Assembly (NCBI GenBank): GCA_003427395.1 | Contig: BFEA01000089.1 | Location: 32,580 to 55,502 of the forward strand | Direction: 5' to 3' | From: Chara braunii | Lineage: Eukaryota; Streptophyta; Charophyceae; Charales; Characeae | Length of the DNA stretch: 22,923 nucleotides | Shown here: piece by piece, positions 8,534 through 15,861 of the stretch | How the letters are laid out: each line of letters starts with the position of its first letter | How positions within the stretch are numbered: the first letter of the stretch is position 1 | Made by a program: the position numbers and the translations under genes | The notes under the pieces: generated by a model | What the model was told of the DNA's origin: nothing | Seen by the model: the letters and a program-made list of their open reading frames with translations, nothing else | Database searches by the model: none

Positions 8534-9141
8534 CACAATGGCAAGTGGAGCACAGGTGCTTACCAACCAACCATTGGCTTATAGACAGGACTAATCTTGA
8601 ACAGAAAGGACTCGCCCTACCTTGGTGTAGACTATGTTCAGATGCATTCCCATCCAGAAAGAGACCAGAGACAATCGAACATATTTTCCTCCAATGCCCA
8701 GGCGCCGTCTGGCTCTGGCGATGGTGGGATAGAATCTGGGATCAGCTGGGCACAGGGACACCCTGGCCATGGAACTGGAAGGTCCTGATGTTTGTAATAT
8801 GGCCCTCGGAACAGTCTGACGACTTCACCCTTAACATATTCAAACAAGGACGTAGGGCAGTATTGTGGGCACTATGGAGACGAGGCTGCACCTATGAGAT
8901 GGAAGGCGTGAGGTTGGAAGGACCAGAATTTATGGAGAGCATACAGCAACAGATCCAGACAAACATAACAGCAAGATGGGAGGAGGTTAAAATGCAAATC
9001 AAACATAACCACACTCAGAACGAAATGAAACAAAAATATAAAAAGAATGGCTCGGGGGGGAAATGGGGGGGAAGGTGGGGAAAGTGGAATGGAAAGGAGG
9101 AAAAGAGGGGCAGGAGGAGGGGCAGGACAACGAGCAGATAA
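8534..9141 (+). pseudogene. LINE ORF2 C-terminus with zf-RVT zinc-binding domain
   Basis: The plus-strand frame shows HRCLPTNHWLIDRTNLEQKG, then CRLC, then ETIEHIFLQCPGAVWLW. This is the C-x2-C ... H-x4-C pattern of the zf-RVT domain (reverse transcriptase zinc-binding) at the end of plant LINE ORF2 proteins. A lysine/arginine/glycine-rich tail follows and a stop lies at 9139-9141. The ATG at 8521 is not a real start, because the homologous part begins mid-protein at about 8537. The missing upstream part of the domain order lies inverted at 7826-8533. The protein is therefore a dead fragment, although this part of the frame is intact. A related fragment lies at 6451-6690. Confidence 0.85.
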
Positions 9142-9541
9142 CCAGAGACTATAGACTCCTCTTTAATGATTGGACCAAGATAGAAGACTCAATCCCATTG
9201 CAGCCCAGTGATCATTTCCCCGACTTCTTCCCCCCCCCAGCAAATAGTCTGGTAGGCAAGGCATGGTATGAAGGAGGGTGAGGAGCGGCTTTATAAGAGC
9301 AGCTAGATTGCTAGGGTCTATGAGATGACGTGCAGGGGCGGGTCTCCTCGGGCTGTTTTTTTGGAAAAAAGATAAGAGTCAAAGTTAGGGGGAGGGAGGA
9401 ACTAGTGTGTAGCAGCAGGTATCTGGCGCCGGGTTCAGGGCGAAGCGGTTCCCCTCTCCCTTTCTTTGTCCTGCTCAGTCAATCCCCTGGACTAACCTCC
9501 TACATTGTTCTTCGAATGTACTCTAATTTCAATCTGTATAT
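9142..9541 (+). mobile_element. Probable LINE 3' untranslated region
   Basis: It follows the ORF2 stop and holds no other open frame of note. It ends in AT-rich sequence (ACTCTAATTTCAATCTGTAT) just before a SINE-like unit at 9542. The absence of a poly(A) run at this boundary leaves the exact 3' end uncertain. The LINE may end here, or the two A-tailed units that follow may be part of it. Confidence 0.4.
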
Positions 9542-9681
9542 GGGACGCTGGACCCGTTTTCCAGCAGGTGATGCTCCCCACCAAGAGATGGAGCCTCTCC
9601 CCAGGTGCTAGTGGTGTCTGCTCTTATCAGCATCACTAGCACTGGTGGGGGTGTCTTTTCAAAAAAAAAAAAAAAAAAAAA
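9542..9681 (+). mobile_element. SINE-like element, GGGACGCTGG family, A-tailed (copy 1)
   Basis: It starts GGGACGCTGGACCCGTTTTC and ends with a 21-nt A run at 9661-9681. The middle has CAGCAGGTGATGCTCCCCAC and GAGATGGAGCC. Before the tail, GCTAGTGGTGTCTG (9607-9620) pairs with CAGCATCACTAGC (9628-9640) to form a hairpin. The second copy directly downstream and the inverted copy at 10450-10559 keep the hairpin despite sequence changes. GACCCGTTTTCC sits where a degenerate Pol III B box would be, but the match is poor here. Confidence 0.7.
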
Positions 9682-9684
9682 GTT

Positions 9685-9826
9685 CATGGACGCTGGACCT
9701 GCTTTCCAGCAGGTGCTGCTCCCCACCTATAGATGGAGCCTCCCCAGGAGTGCTAGCGATGCCTGCTCCTATCAGCACCCCTAGCATCAGCTCGGGTTGG
9801 ATTGCTTCAAAAAAAAGAAAAAAAAG
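9685..9826 (+). mobile_element. SINE-like element, GGGACGCTGG family, A-tailed (copy 2)
   Basis: Begins ATGGACGCTGGACCTGCTTT and shares the layout of copy 1: CAGCAGGTGCTGCTCCCCAC, AGATGGAGCC, a hairpin at 9752-9785 (GCTAGCGATGCCTG with CAGCACCCCTAGC), then an A-rich tail interrupted by G. It lies immediately behind the tail of copy 1, so the two are arranged head to tail. This fits insertion into an existing A tail or a dimeric element. Confidence 0.7.
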
Positions 9827-10294
9827 GATCAAAAACTGATTGACAGAGCCGGGACGTCACGACTGCATCAACATTGAACTGTCACATGGGCGATTGACCA
9901 ATCACCAGAGAAATGAAAGGATGACCAACCATCATACAAATCCACACCAGTCGAGAGAAGCATGAGCATTCATACAAGGGGATGCTCTTATTACCCCTTT
10001 TAAGTGTGGGGGTTTACTCGTCCACTACCCATACTACATGGTACATCGGTAAGAGGCGCAGGACCCTCTCTCTTCTGGTGTTGCAGTTCCTATATTTCAA
10101 TTTGATTTTGTGCTGCTTTGGTTTTCTGGTGGTGGCCAGTGCGGCTAAAAAAAGAAGAGCAGCTGACTAGTGCGCGTATGTTGTGGAAGGGATAACAGCT
10201 GTTTTGTTGTGGTTTCTCTGGTGGGAAAGAAATGATGCTGTGAGAAAGGGAGTGCATGGCAACGATCCTACAGCTCTCCAAGAGCCGTTCTCTC
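9827..10294. other. Unassigned sequence
   Basis: No recognisable gene, RNA or repeat. Short hydrophobic open frames near 10000-10170 lack supporting features. Confidence 0.4.
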
Positions 10295-10433
10295 TATAAT
10301 TGCACTATGGGGCATTGGGGCAAGATACAGTTTGCAATTGCACTTTGGGCACCCTACCTGGTCAGAAAGCTGGGTTGTATACATTGCCCGAACTGCAATT
10401 CGAAACTGTATCTTGGCCCATAGTGCAATTATA
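10295..10433. mobile_element. 139-bp inverted-repeat (MITE/foldback-like) element
   Basis: The left end TATAATTGCACTATGGG is matched in inverted form at the right end (CCCATAGTGCAATTATA, 10417-10433). A second paired block follows: CAAGATACAGTTT on the left and AAACTGTATCTTG on the right. A third partial pairing, GCAATTGCACTTTGGGC with GCCCGAACTGCAATTC, brings the arms nearly to the centre. The element could therefore fold into one long hairpin. The outer TATA may be the target duplication, as in TA-targeting Tc1/mariner-type MITEs. There is no coding capacity. Confidence 0.8.
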
Positions 10434-10449
10434 ACCCATTTTCGTGAGC

Positions 10450-10559
10450 CCCGCTTTGCATTAGTGGTGCTGGTGGGAGGCAGACACCACTACCGTTGTG
10501 GGGGAGGGCCCTTCTATTGGTGGTGGGCGTCACCTGCTTGAAACCGGGTCCAGCGTCCC
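10450..10559 (-). mobile_element. SINE-like element, GGGACGCTGG family, minus-strand copy
   Basis: The reverse complement starts GGGACGCTGGACCCGGTTTC and includes CAAGCAGGTGACGCCCACCA. Its hairpin arms are AGTGGTGTCTG and CAGCACCACT (10463-10491 on the plus strand). The outer sequence GTATATGGGACGCTGGAC is shared exactly with the plus-strand copy at 9536, so TATAT probably belongs to the element. It lies 17 bp from the end of the inverted-repeat element at 10295-10433. Confidence 0.65.
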
Positions 10560-10645
10560 ATATACATAACCATGACTCCATGAGTGAATTCTTTGAGTAC
10601 ACAGCATCTGAGAGACGTCATGCTGGAAAACGGGTCTAGCGTCCC
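10560..10645 (-). mobile_element. Short partial copy of the GGGACGCTGG family
   Basis: The reverse complement of 10621-10645 reads GGGACGCTAGACCCGTTTTC then CAGCA, matching the first 25 bp of the family. The 60 bp between this and the preceding copy is unassigned. This copy is a 5' fragment only. Confidence 0.55.
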
Positions 10646-10739
10646 ATAGGTGTGATTTCAAGTTTGTTGCAAAAAATATTGTTAAGAGTTGCAGATGAAG
10701 GTGGAACTTCTTTCTTTTTTTTTCCTGAGTTTTTGCTAC

Positions 10740-10830
10740 AGTGGGGTTAAGCCTGGCCGGTGAGCCCGGCTCATCCCCGCAGGGCCGCAGGCCGTGGCTA
10801 TCCATGTGAGGGACGCTGGGCTCGATTCCC
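10740..10830 (+). mobile_element. tRNA-like retroposon head with B-box-like motif
   Basis: GAGGGACGCTGGGCTCGATTCC contains GGCTCGATTCC (first 20 bases GAGGGACGCTGGGCTCGATT), one mismatch from the Pol III B box GGTTCRANNCC. It also carries the GGGACGCTGG core of the SINE-like family. Upstream TGGCCGGTGAGCC resembles a weak A box. This is the copy that best links the family to a tRNA-type promoter. The downstream limit is unclear. Confidence 0.45.
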
Positions 10831-11436
10831 AGTCTGTAATGAAGGTGGAACTTTTTGTTTCCTTCCTATGTTTATTTTCAACTTTGTTGAATGGTTGTCC
10901 AGAGTATATGGTGAATGCTTTCAGGAGGCAGACCTGAAACCGGGTCTCCCTGGTAAATGCTTTTAGCAGGCTGCCTGGCAAGACTACTTTGAATTTTTCA
11001 ATTAAAAACAAAAAGTAGTTTCGGTTTTTGTGAGTTAAGAAGCCCTGATGTATGTTTTGTGCCGCTGCCTATGCAGGTGCATTGCGCTTAAACACACTTC
11101 CTAGATGGTGGACAGAGCTTTCTGTGGTAGGGGAGTAGCTGGTTGCAGCTGAAGTTTTGCGTTACACCATCCGTTTTTGCTGGATACCCTCAGTCAATTG
11201 AGTCAGACGTGGAGTTGAGCAGACGACTTTGCAGGTGAGGGGAGGACAATTGGAAAGGGCACGGAAAACGGAAAGCAGTTAAGAATTGGTCAACGGTACC
11301 ATGGCACATGCGAGGAGCCCTACACGCGATTCTGGAGACACCTCCAGGATCATGGATCTTGTCTTGGGGCGATCAGAGCATGGGAGGTAGGGGCAGACAG
11401 GTGGTGGTGGTTGTGAACGGACTGGTGGTAAGCTCT
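10831..11436. other. Unassigned sequence
   Basis: Contains a diverged trace of the SINE core near 10936-10958 (ACCTGAAACCGGGTCTCCC, minus orientation) and otherwise nothing recognisable. Confidence 0.4.
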
Positions 11437-11595
11437 TTAAACCACCAGTACTTCCTAAAGTCGTGCCCGTTAACAAGCCACAATTTTAGGAAATGTGCAG
11501 GCCACTACAGGAGCGCCCAAATTCATCCGACTAGAAACGTTTCTACTTTATATGTTTTCTGTGGCCAATAGCTGGGCCAAGTACTGGTGGTTTAA
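11437..11595. mobile_element. TTAA-flanked MITE (copy 1), piggyBac-like ends
   Basis: TTAA plus ACCACCAGTACTT at the left is mirrored exactly at the right as AAGTACTGGT GGT and TTAA (perfect 17-bp inverted ends including the TTAA). TTAA target duplication is the hallmark of the piggyBac superfamily. The element is 159 bp with no coding capacity, so any transposase must come from elsewhere. It shares its ends and the sub-terminal AGCTGGG with 20344-20494. Just outside the left end, ACTGGTGGT (11421-11429) forms an extra inverted match to the terminus, perhaps a leftover end from an earlier insertion. Confidence 0.75.
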
Positions 11596-11620
11596 TAAGT
11601 ATAAACCCTTTGGCAACAAC

Positions 11621-11659
11621 GGGAGAGTTAAGACGATTTCGGGAGAGTTAAGACGATTT
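11621..11659. repeat. Tandem duplication, 20-bp period
   Basis: GGGAGAGTTAAGACGATTT occurs twice, at 11621 and 11641, without change. No function is evident. Confidence 0.9.
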
Positions 11660-11744
11660 TGACGAATGCGGTTACTAATTCTTCTCCATACGCCACATAA
11701 TGCGGGATAGAAAAGAAAAAGGAAGGACAACAGAAAGAGATTGT

Positions 11745-11775
<31 letters not shown>
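11745..11775. repeat. (GT)n microsatellite at gap edge
   Basis: A GT array runs directly into the N gap, so its true length is unknown. Confidence 0.9.
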
Positions 11776-12181
11776 NNNNNNNNNNNNNNNNNNNNNNNNN
11801 NNNNNNNNNNNNNNNNNNNNNNNNNNNNNNNNNNNNNNNNNNNNNNNNNNNNNNNNNNNNNNNNNNNNNNNNNNNNNNNNNNNNNNNNNNNNNNNNNNNN
11901 NNNNNNNNNNNNNNNNNNNNNNNNNNNNNNNNNNNNNNNNNNNNNNNNNNNNNNNNNNNNNNNNNNNNNNNNNNNNNNNNNNNNNNNNNNNNNNNNNNNN
12001 NNNNNNNNNNNNNNNNNNNNNNNNNNNNNNNNNNNNNNNNNNNNNNNNNNNNNNNNNNNNNNNNNNNNNNNNNNNNNNNNNNNNNNNNNNNNNNNNNNNN
12101 NNNNNNNNNNNNNNNNNNNNNNNNNNNNNNNNNNNNNNNNNNNNNNNNNNNNNNNNNNNNNNNNNNNNNNNNNNNNNNNNN
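11776..12181. other. Assembly gap (406 N)
   Basis: Unknown sequence flanked by (GT)n on the left and (GA)n on the right. Short-read assembly has probably collapsed in dinucleotide repeats here. Confidence 0.99.

Positions 12182-12252
<71 letters not shown>
12182..12252. repeat. (GA)n microsatellite at gap edge
   Basis: About 35 GA units start at the end of the N gap. Frames through it encode only Arg-Glu repeats. Confidence 0.95.
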
Positions 12253-12255
<3 letters not shown>

Positions 12256-12609
12256 CGCACAGTGGTTAGGTGGGGAAAGAGATGGAGAAAGGTGGTTGGG
12301 GAAAGGAGGTAAAGTTGGACGGATGGAAGCAGACATGGCCAGAGGGAGACAGACGGATTGGTAGTCAATCGGATTGGCATAATTATATGAGAGATAGGGC
12401 GAGAGCTGGCAGGCTGATCAGCAGACTCCTGAGAGTACGAGAGTCCTCGTAGACAGTATTTTCAAGCCACGGGCTTGTAGGGAAACAGAACTATACTTGG
12501 AGAAATGGTGAGAGAGAGGCGCCTGGGGAAGAGAAGAGCATGGGTAGATGTGAGCGTATGTTGGTACGGGAATTGGATAATATCATGCATATCACTCCTC
12601 TGGATATGA
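12253..12609. other. Unassigned, purine-rich
   Basis: A G/A-rich continuation of the microsatellite, then unassigned sequence up to the possible exon at 12610. No gene recognised. Confidence 0.35.
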
Positions 12610-13279
12610 CTTGTCTTTGAATGGCCAGTTGGGTCGATGGCTAGAGTCCACAGTGGTGCCCATACAAATACGGACATGGGGAACCTGCCACCTCGCGGTT
12701 GGGTATCAGGGAGAGGATCATCAAGCAAGTGTCTGAACTCACGATCTGACATCAAAATTGGGGGGCAGGATGGCTCTGGTGACCTAACGGAACCGAATGT
12801 TAATGGGAAGAGCGCCATACACAAGCCTCAAATTTTGACGCCATCAGGATTCTCTGTATCAAACAGACCTTTGTTAGGTCCTGATGCATGTGCCATTGTG
12901 GCAAGAATTATCCAGAAAAAACGGCAAAAGGTACCTCCAGTTCCTCCAGTTCCTCCTTTCCTTCTCTGTCTCTCTTTCTCTCTCCTTCCCTCTTCTTGTC
13001 TTCCTCCTTCCCTTATGTTCCCTTTCTGCTCCTCTCCCACTGGTCCTCTTCACCCTTCCCTTGCAGATGCAGTCGATAGAAAGCGACTTCTGTGTACTCA
13101 CATTTGACGCCTTCACAGCATCCCCTTCAATAAGCGGCAACCATCTGGCTACCACCAGTTATGCATACACACTTCTTGTTTATAATAGGGAGACTAAATT
13201 GTTGAAACTCGAAATGCTTGTTCCCTCGGGACATCCGTTAAAATTGGAATTATGCATACAAACTTCTTGTTGTTTATAA
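12610..13279 (+). CDS. Possible two-exon gene fragment, product unknown
   Basis: A frame is open from 12610 (after a TGA at 12607) and has protein-like composition to 12930, where CAAAAG is followed by GTACCT, a usable 5' splice donor. The next 136 bp is a strong C/T-rich tract ending CCCTTCCCTTGCAG at 13066, an excellent 3' acceptor. Joining at phase 0 continues an open frame from ATGCAGTCG at 13067 to a stop at 13277-13279. The second part runs into the duplicated U6-derived sequence, so its end is not natural. I do not recognise the product. A start could be the ATG at 12637, or the exon may begin at an upstream acceptor (GGCCAG at 12627). The gene may have been interrupted by the U6 insertion. 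An alternative is chance open frames around a pyrimidine tract. Confidence 0.35.
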
Positions 13280-13345
13280 TAGGGAGACTAAATTGTTGAA
13301 ACTCGAAATGTTTGTTCCCTCGGGACATCCGTTAAAATTGGAACG
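13159..13345. repeat. Tandem duplication (91/94 bp) spanning the U6 5' junction
   Basis: The unit starting TTATGCATACACACTTCTTG at 13159 recurs at 13250. Both copies contain the flank AGGGAGACTAAATTGTTGAA and then the first 30 bp of a U6 snRNA-like sequence. The second copy has a 3-bp TTG insertion. The first copy of U6 stops after TTGGAA and the second continues to the end of U6, so the duplication occurred after, or together with, the U6 insertion. Confidence 0.85.
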
Positions 13346-13405
13346 ATAAGGAGAAGCTTAGCACGGCCCCTGCACAAGGATGATACACATAACTCGAGAA
13401 AGAAA

Positions 13406-13410
<5 letters not shown>
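13313..13410 (+). pseudogene. U6 snRNA retropseudogene with poly(A)
   Basis: The sequence follows U6 snRNA almost from end to end: GTTCCCTCGGGACATCCG, AAAATTGGAACGATA, then CGGCCCCTGCACAAGGATGA, then CTCGAGAAAGAAATGGTT. The catalytic-core ACAGAGA box is changed to AAGGAGA, and bases are inserted near the 3' end. The expected terminal T run of a Pol III U6 gene is absent and an A run follows (13411-13449). Both points argue for a reverse-transcribed, dead copy. A partial second 5' end lies at 13220-13249. Confidence 0.85.
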
Positions 13411-13451
<41 letters not shown>

Positions 13452-13476
13452 TGCAACTCTTTTGACACTGCTGCTA
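13411..13476. repeat. Poly(A) run plus 27 bp shared with 15226-15252
   Basis: A 39-nt A run is followed by CTTGCAACTCTTTTGACACT and GCTGCTA, identical to the sequence after the A run at 15195-15225. The next base begins a Nextera junction adapter. The shared block was probably placed here by gap filling, so the length of the U6 poly(A) tail cannot be trusted. Confidence 0.8.
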
Positions 13477-13512
13477 CTGTCTCTTATACACATCTAGATG
13501 TGTATAAGAGAC

Positions 13513-13514
<2 letters not shown>
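13477..13514. other. Complete Nextera mate-pair junction adapter (assembly artefact)
   Basis: CTGTCTCTTATACACATCT (13477-13495) is followed immediately by its reverse complement AGATGTGTATAAGAGACAG (13496-13514). This 38-bp palindrome is the ligation junction of the Nextera mate-pair protocol and does not occur in genomes by chance. Sequence on either side comes from two distant genomic points or from a chimeric fill. Confidence 0.98.

Positions 13515-13548
<34 letters not shown>
13515..13548. repeat. (CT)n microsatellite after adapter
   Basis: About 17 CT units directly follow the adapter, repeating the arrangement at 2021-2068. Confidence 0.9.
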
Positions 13549-15034
13549 CATCTATCTAATGAATGCCCAAATGACTCGAGATTTCCTTGATCTTGCTCGC
13601 CCTTGTTGAATTCAATCAGATCTTGCATGAACAACATCGTTGAACTCAAAGGGACCAGTAAGTTCCGGAATATCTTATCGGTTTCCTTTTCGGTTGTTGA
13701 TGTGTCTTTTGAACAACTGAGGATTCGTGTATGAAAGATTTGTTACACGCGCATTGATTGGGGAAACTAAGCTAAGATCTCACAGAGATTATGGGAATGC
13801 ATGCTTGTCGCTCCCTTGATGAATGATGATTGTTGCTGTGGTTGGATTGAACTCACACTTTTCTTTTTGATTGGTTTGTCGGATGGATGAAATGCAATAA
13901 AGCCCACAATATCGCGATTGATTACTTTTGTGATTGAACAGTCGATTGGGTAGACTCACGTACTCAGAATTTGCTTGTGCCATGTGGACCGATTGTTCTG
14001 ACTCGTCTAGGTGCCGACTCCCCGCATCCCCATCGCGACCATTCCCGTATAACGAGGAAAGGACACGTGTATGCGAGTGGGACGTAGGGGAAGTTGTCGC
14101 CAAGATCGGCGGACGCTATTATTTTTCACCTGAGACGAGGTGGTTTGGATTTGTAGATGCTGGTTTTGTCATTATTGATACTCACTTCCCTCCATATTCA
14201 TAGTTATTGCCTTTCAACAAGTTAATTGTCATTTCTTGGGCGGTTGTGGCACCCCACTGGCCCAACACTCTGTGTAGCGATTGTCGTCGTGTAGAGCGTT
14301 ATCGAAAAAGGGGTTCCACTACTGAACACGTGGCGAAGACGAACGCAAGGAACGAGCAACCAGGCTGAGGCCATCCACATCGGATTCCGAGCTCTGCAAT
14401 GAGTGGTGTCGGGATCTGATTCGAAAACGAGATCCCACGTGCGTACCTTCGCCTTTCCACTCTAAAAGATGGCAAGTAGCTCGTGTGGAGGTTCAAGGAT
14501 ATTTTTTGGATTGAACGAATGTTTGAAAATTGCGCGCGTTTGTTTCCTTCCTCGTGACGATGACCATTTCTCACTAAACCGGAACCACGCGGGGGATTTC
14601 AGTTCCATCAGTGTCCCCACACTCAATTATCCAAAAACCATTGGCACACCCCATTTTGCTGTCTTTTAGAGCTTATGGCGCACAACTTATCACTCCGACC
14701 GGAAAACAGCGTAGGGCGTGAGGTTTGAACGTCACACTTCTCTTAATCTGTACCCTCAGAGTAACTTCTTTTTGCTTTCGCTTGAGGTCGAGGGTAGTCG
14801 GAATGCCTAAACCACGTTTCAGATTCACCAGCTATATAGAGATTATTATGGTCTTAGCTCATCTGCTACTACTACTATCTACCGCTACTATCAACTACAC
14901 GACTATCAACTTTTATACAAGACGAAAAAGGAGAAGAAATGTGACAAACAACGACCAACACTGCTTTTCGCACATACATCTCAAGCTTTCTCGAGAATAT
15001 CCGCGTGTACAAGTCTCAAACAAGTGCAAAAAAA
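13549..15034. other. Unassigned sequence
   Basis: About 1.5 kb without a recognised gene. A plus frame at 13934-14203 has protein-like composition near its end (VGEVVAKIGGRYYFSPETRW) but no domain or splice support. A perfect 7-bp stem (GGGATCT with AGATCCC, 14411-14436) is present. Confidence 0.35.
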
Positions 15035-15100
15035 GAGGAGGAGGAGGAGGAGGAAAAGAAGAAGAAGAAGAAGAAGAAGAAGAAGAAGAAGAAGAAGAAG
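15035..15100. repeat. (GGA)n then (GAA)n microsatellite
   Basis: Five GAG/GGA units lead into about 14 GAA units that run up to the foldback-end copy at 15101. Poly-Glu or poly-Arg frames through it are not genes. Confidence 0.95.
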
Positions 15101-15193
15101 ACAACAACAACACCCATACTTTGCCACACCACAAGTCACACTACTCGGTACTAACGTTTCTGTACTATGTACTAACAGGCACCCTACACTAGA
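15101..15193 (+). mobile_element. Left-end copy of the foldback element, identical to 5611-5703
   Basis: Every base from ACAACAACAACACCCATACT to CACTAGA matches 5611-5703 (93 of 93). It stops at a single N (15194) while the other copy starts at a single N (5610). It holds the terminal repeat and two GTACTAAC motifs. It may be a genuine second insertion cut by a gap, or the same read sequence used twice. Confidence 0.75.
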
Positions 15194-15194
15194 N

Positions 15195-15227
<33 letters not shown>

Positions 15228-15252
15228 TGCAACTCTTTTGACACTGCTGCTA
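15194..15252. other. Gap joint: N, A run, and 27-bp block shared with 13450-13476
   Basis: A single N is followed by 31 A and then CTTGCAACTCTTTTGACACT GCTGCTA. Here the block continues into genome-like sequence (GAACAAACACCTG), so this is the more likely true location of the block. Confidence 0.75.
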
Positions 15253-15861
15253 GAACAAACACCTGTTTCTAGAGAGGAGGAATGATGATCGGAGGGATAC
15301 TTGGAATGACTTTATGCCTTGTTAGTAGTTGTTACGCTCGGTCACTGCATTGTGAAAAAAAAAAAGAAAAAGAAAAAAAAAGAACCAGGAGTGTGTTATT
15401 AGAGGCAAGGGTATTGTTTTTCAAAAGTCCCAAGATTTGTTTTCGTCTTTCCGCAGCAAGAAACCCAAGTTAGCTGTGCATTGGGCATATGTGCTAGAAT
15501 TTTTCCTGCCGGTGTAGCCTCTTTCAAGATTGGCTTTGTCTCAGAGGCTTCTCGGAGGGGTACTTCACTAAAGGTCTGCTCGGTTTAAATGTCCAAATGG
15601 GTGGTCGTTAGGAAAATTGGCCTAGATGTCCCATGGGGTGGGCCTGGTAAGGGAAAATTTGGAAGGCTGGTTTGCTTTTGACTGGTATTCTGGTGGGGTA
15701 CCATTCCTTCCGGAACCCTTGAGAGAACCCTGTAGACACCTCGAGGATCTTGGGCAATTGTTTTTCTGATGGACAGGATAATACGAAAATTCAGAGGTAG
15801 GTGCTTTAGGTGGTGCTATATCCATTAAAAAACCTCGAAAGAAAAGAAAAAATATAGGCCC
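15253..15861. other. Unassigned sequence
   Basis: No recognisable gene. It could include intron or promoter sequence of the gene at 16426. Confidence 0.35.

Noticed and set aside
8521-8536. ATG at 8521 as a start of the zinc-knuckle protein
   Set aside because: LINE homology begins mid-protein after this point; the ATG lies at the inversion junction.
11628-12380. Long open frames across 11.6-12.4 kb on both strands
   Set aside because: They are open only because 406 N bases and flanking GT/GA repeats contain no stops.
13934-14203. Open frame with some protein-like sequence
   Set aside because: Ninety codons with no domain, overlapped by an equally long minus frame; chance is a sufficient explanation.
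14411-14436. 7-bp perfect stem GGGATCT/AGATCCC
   Set aside because: Too short and isolated to support a functional claim.
14725-15272. Glu-rich or Arg-rich open frames across the GAA array
   Set aside because: Low-complexity translation of a microsatellite; no start context or domain.
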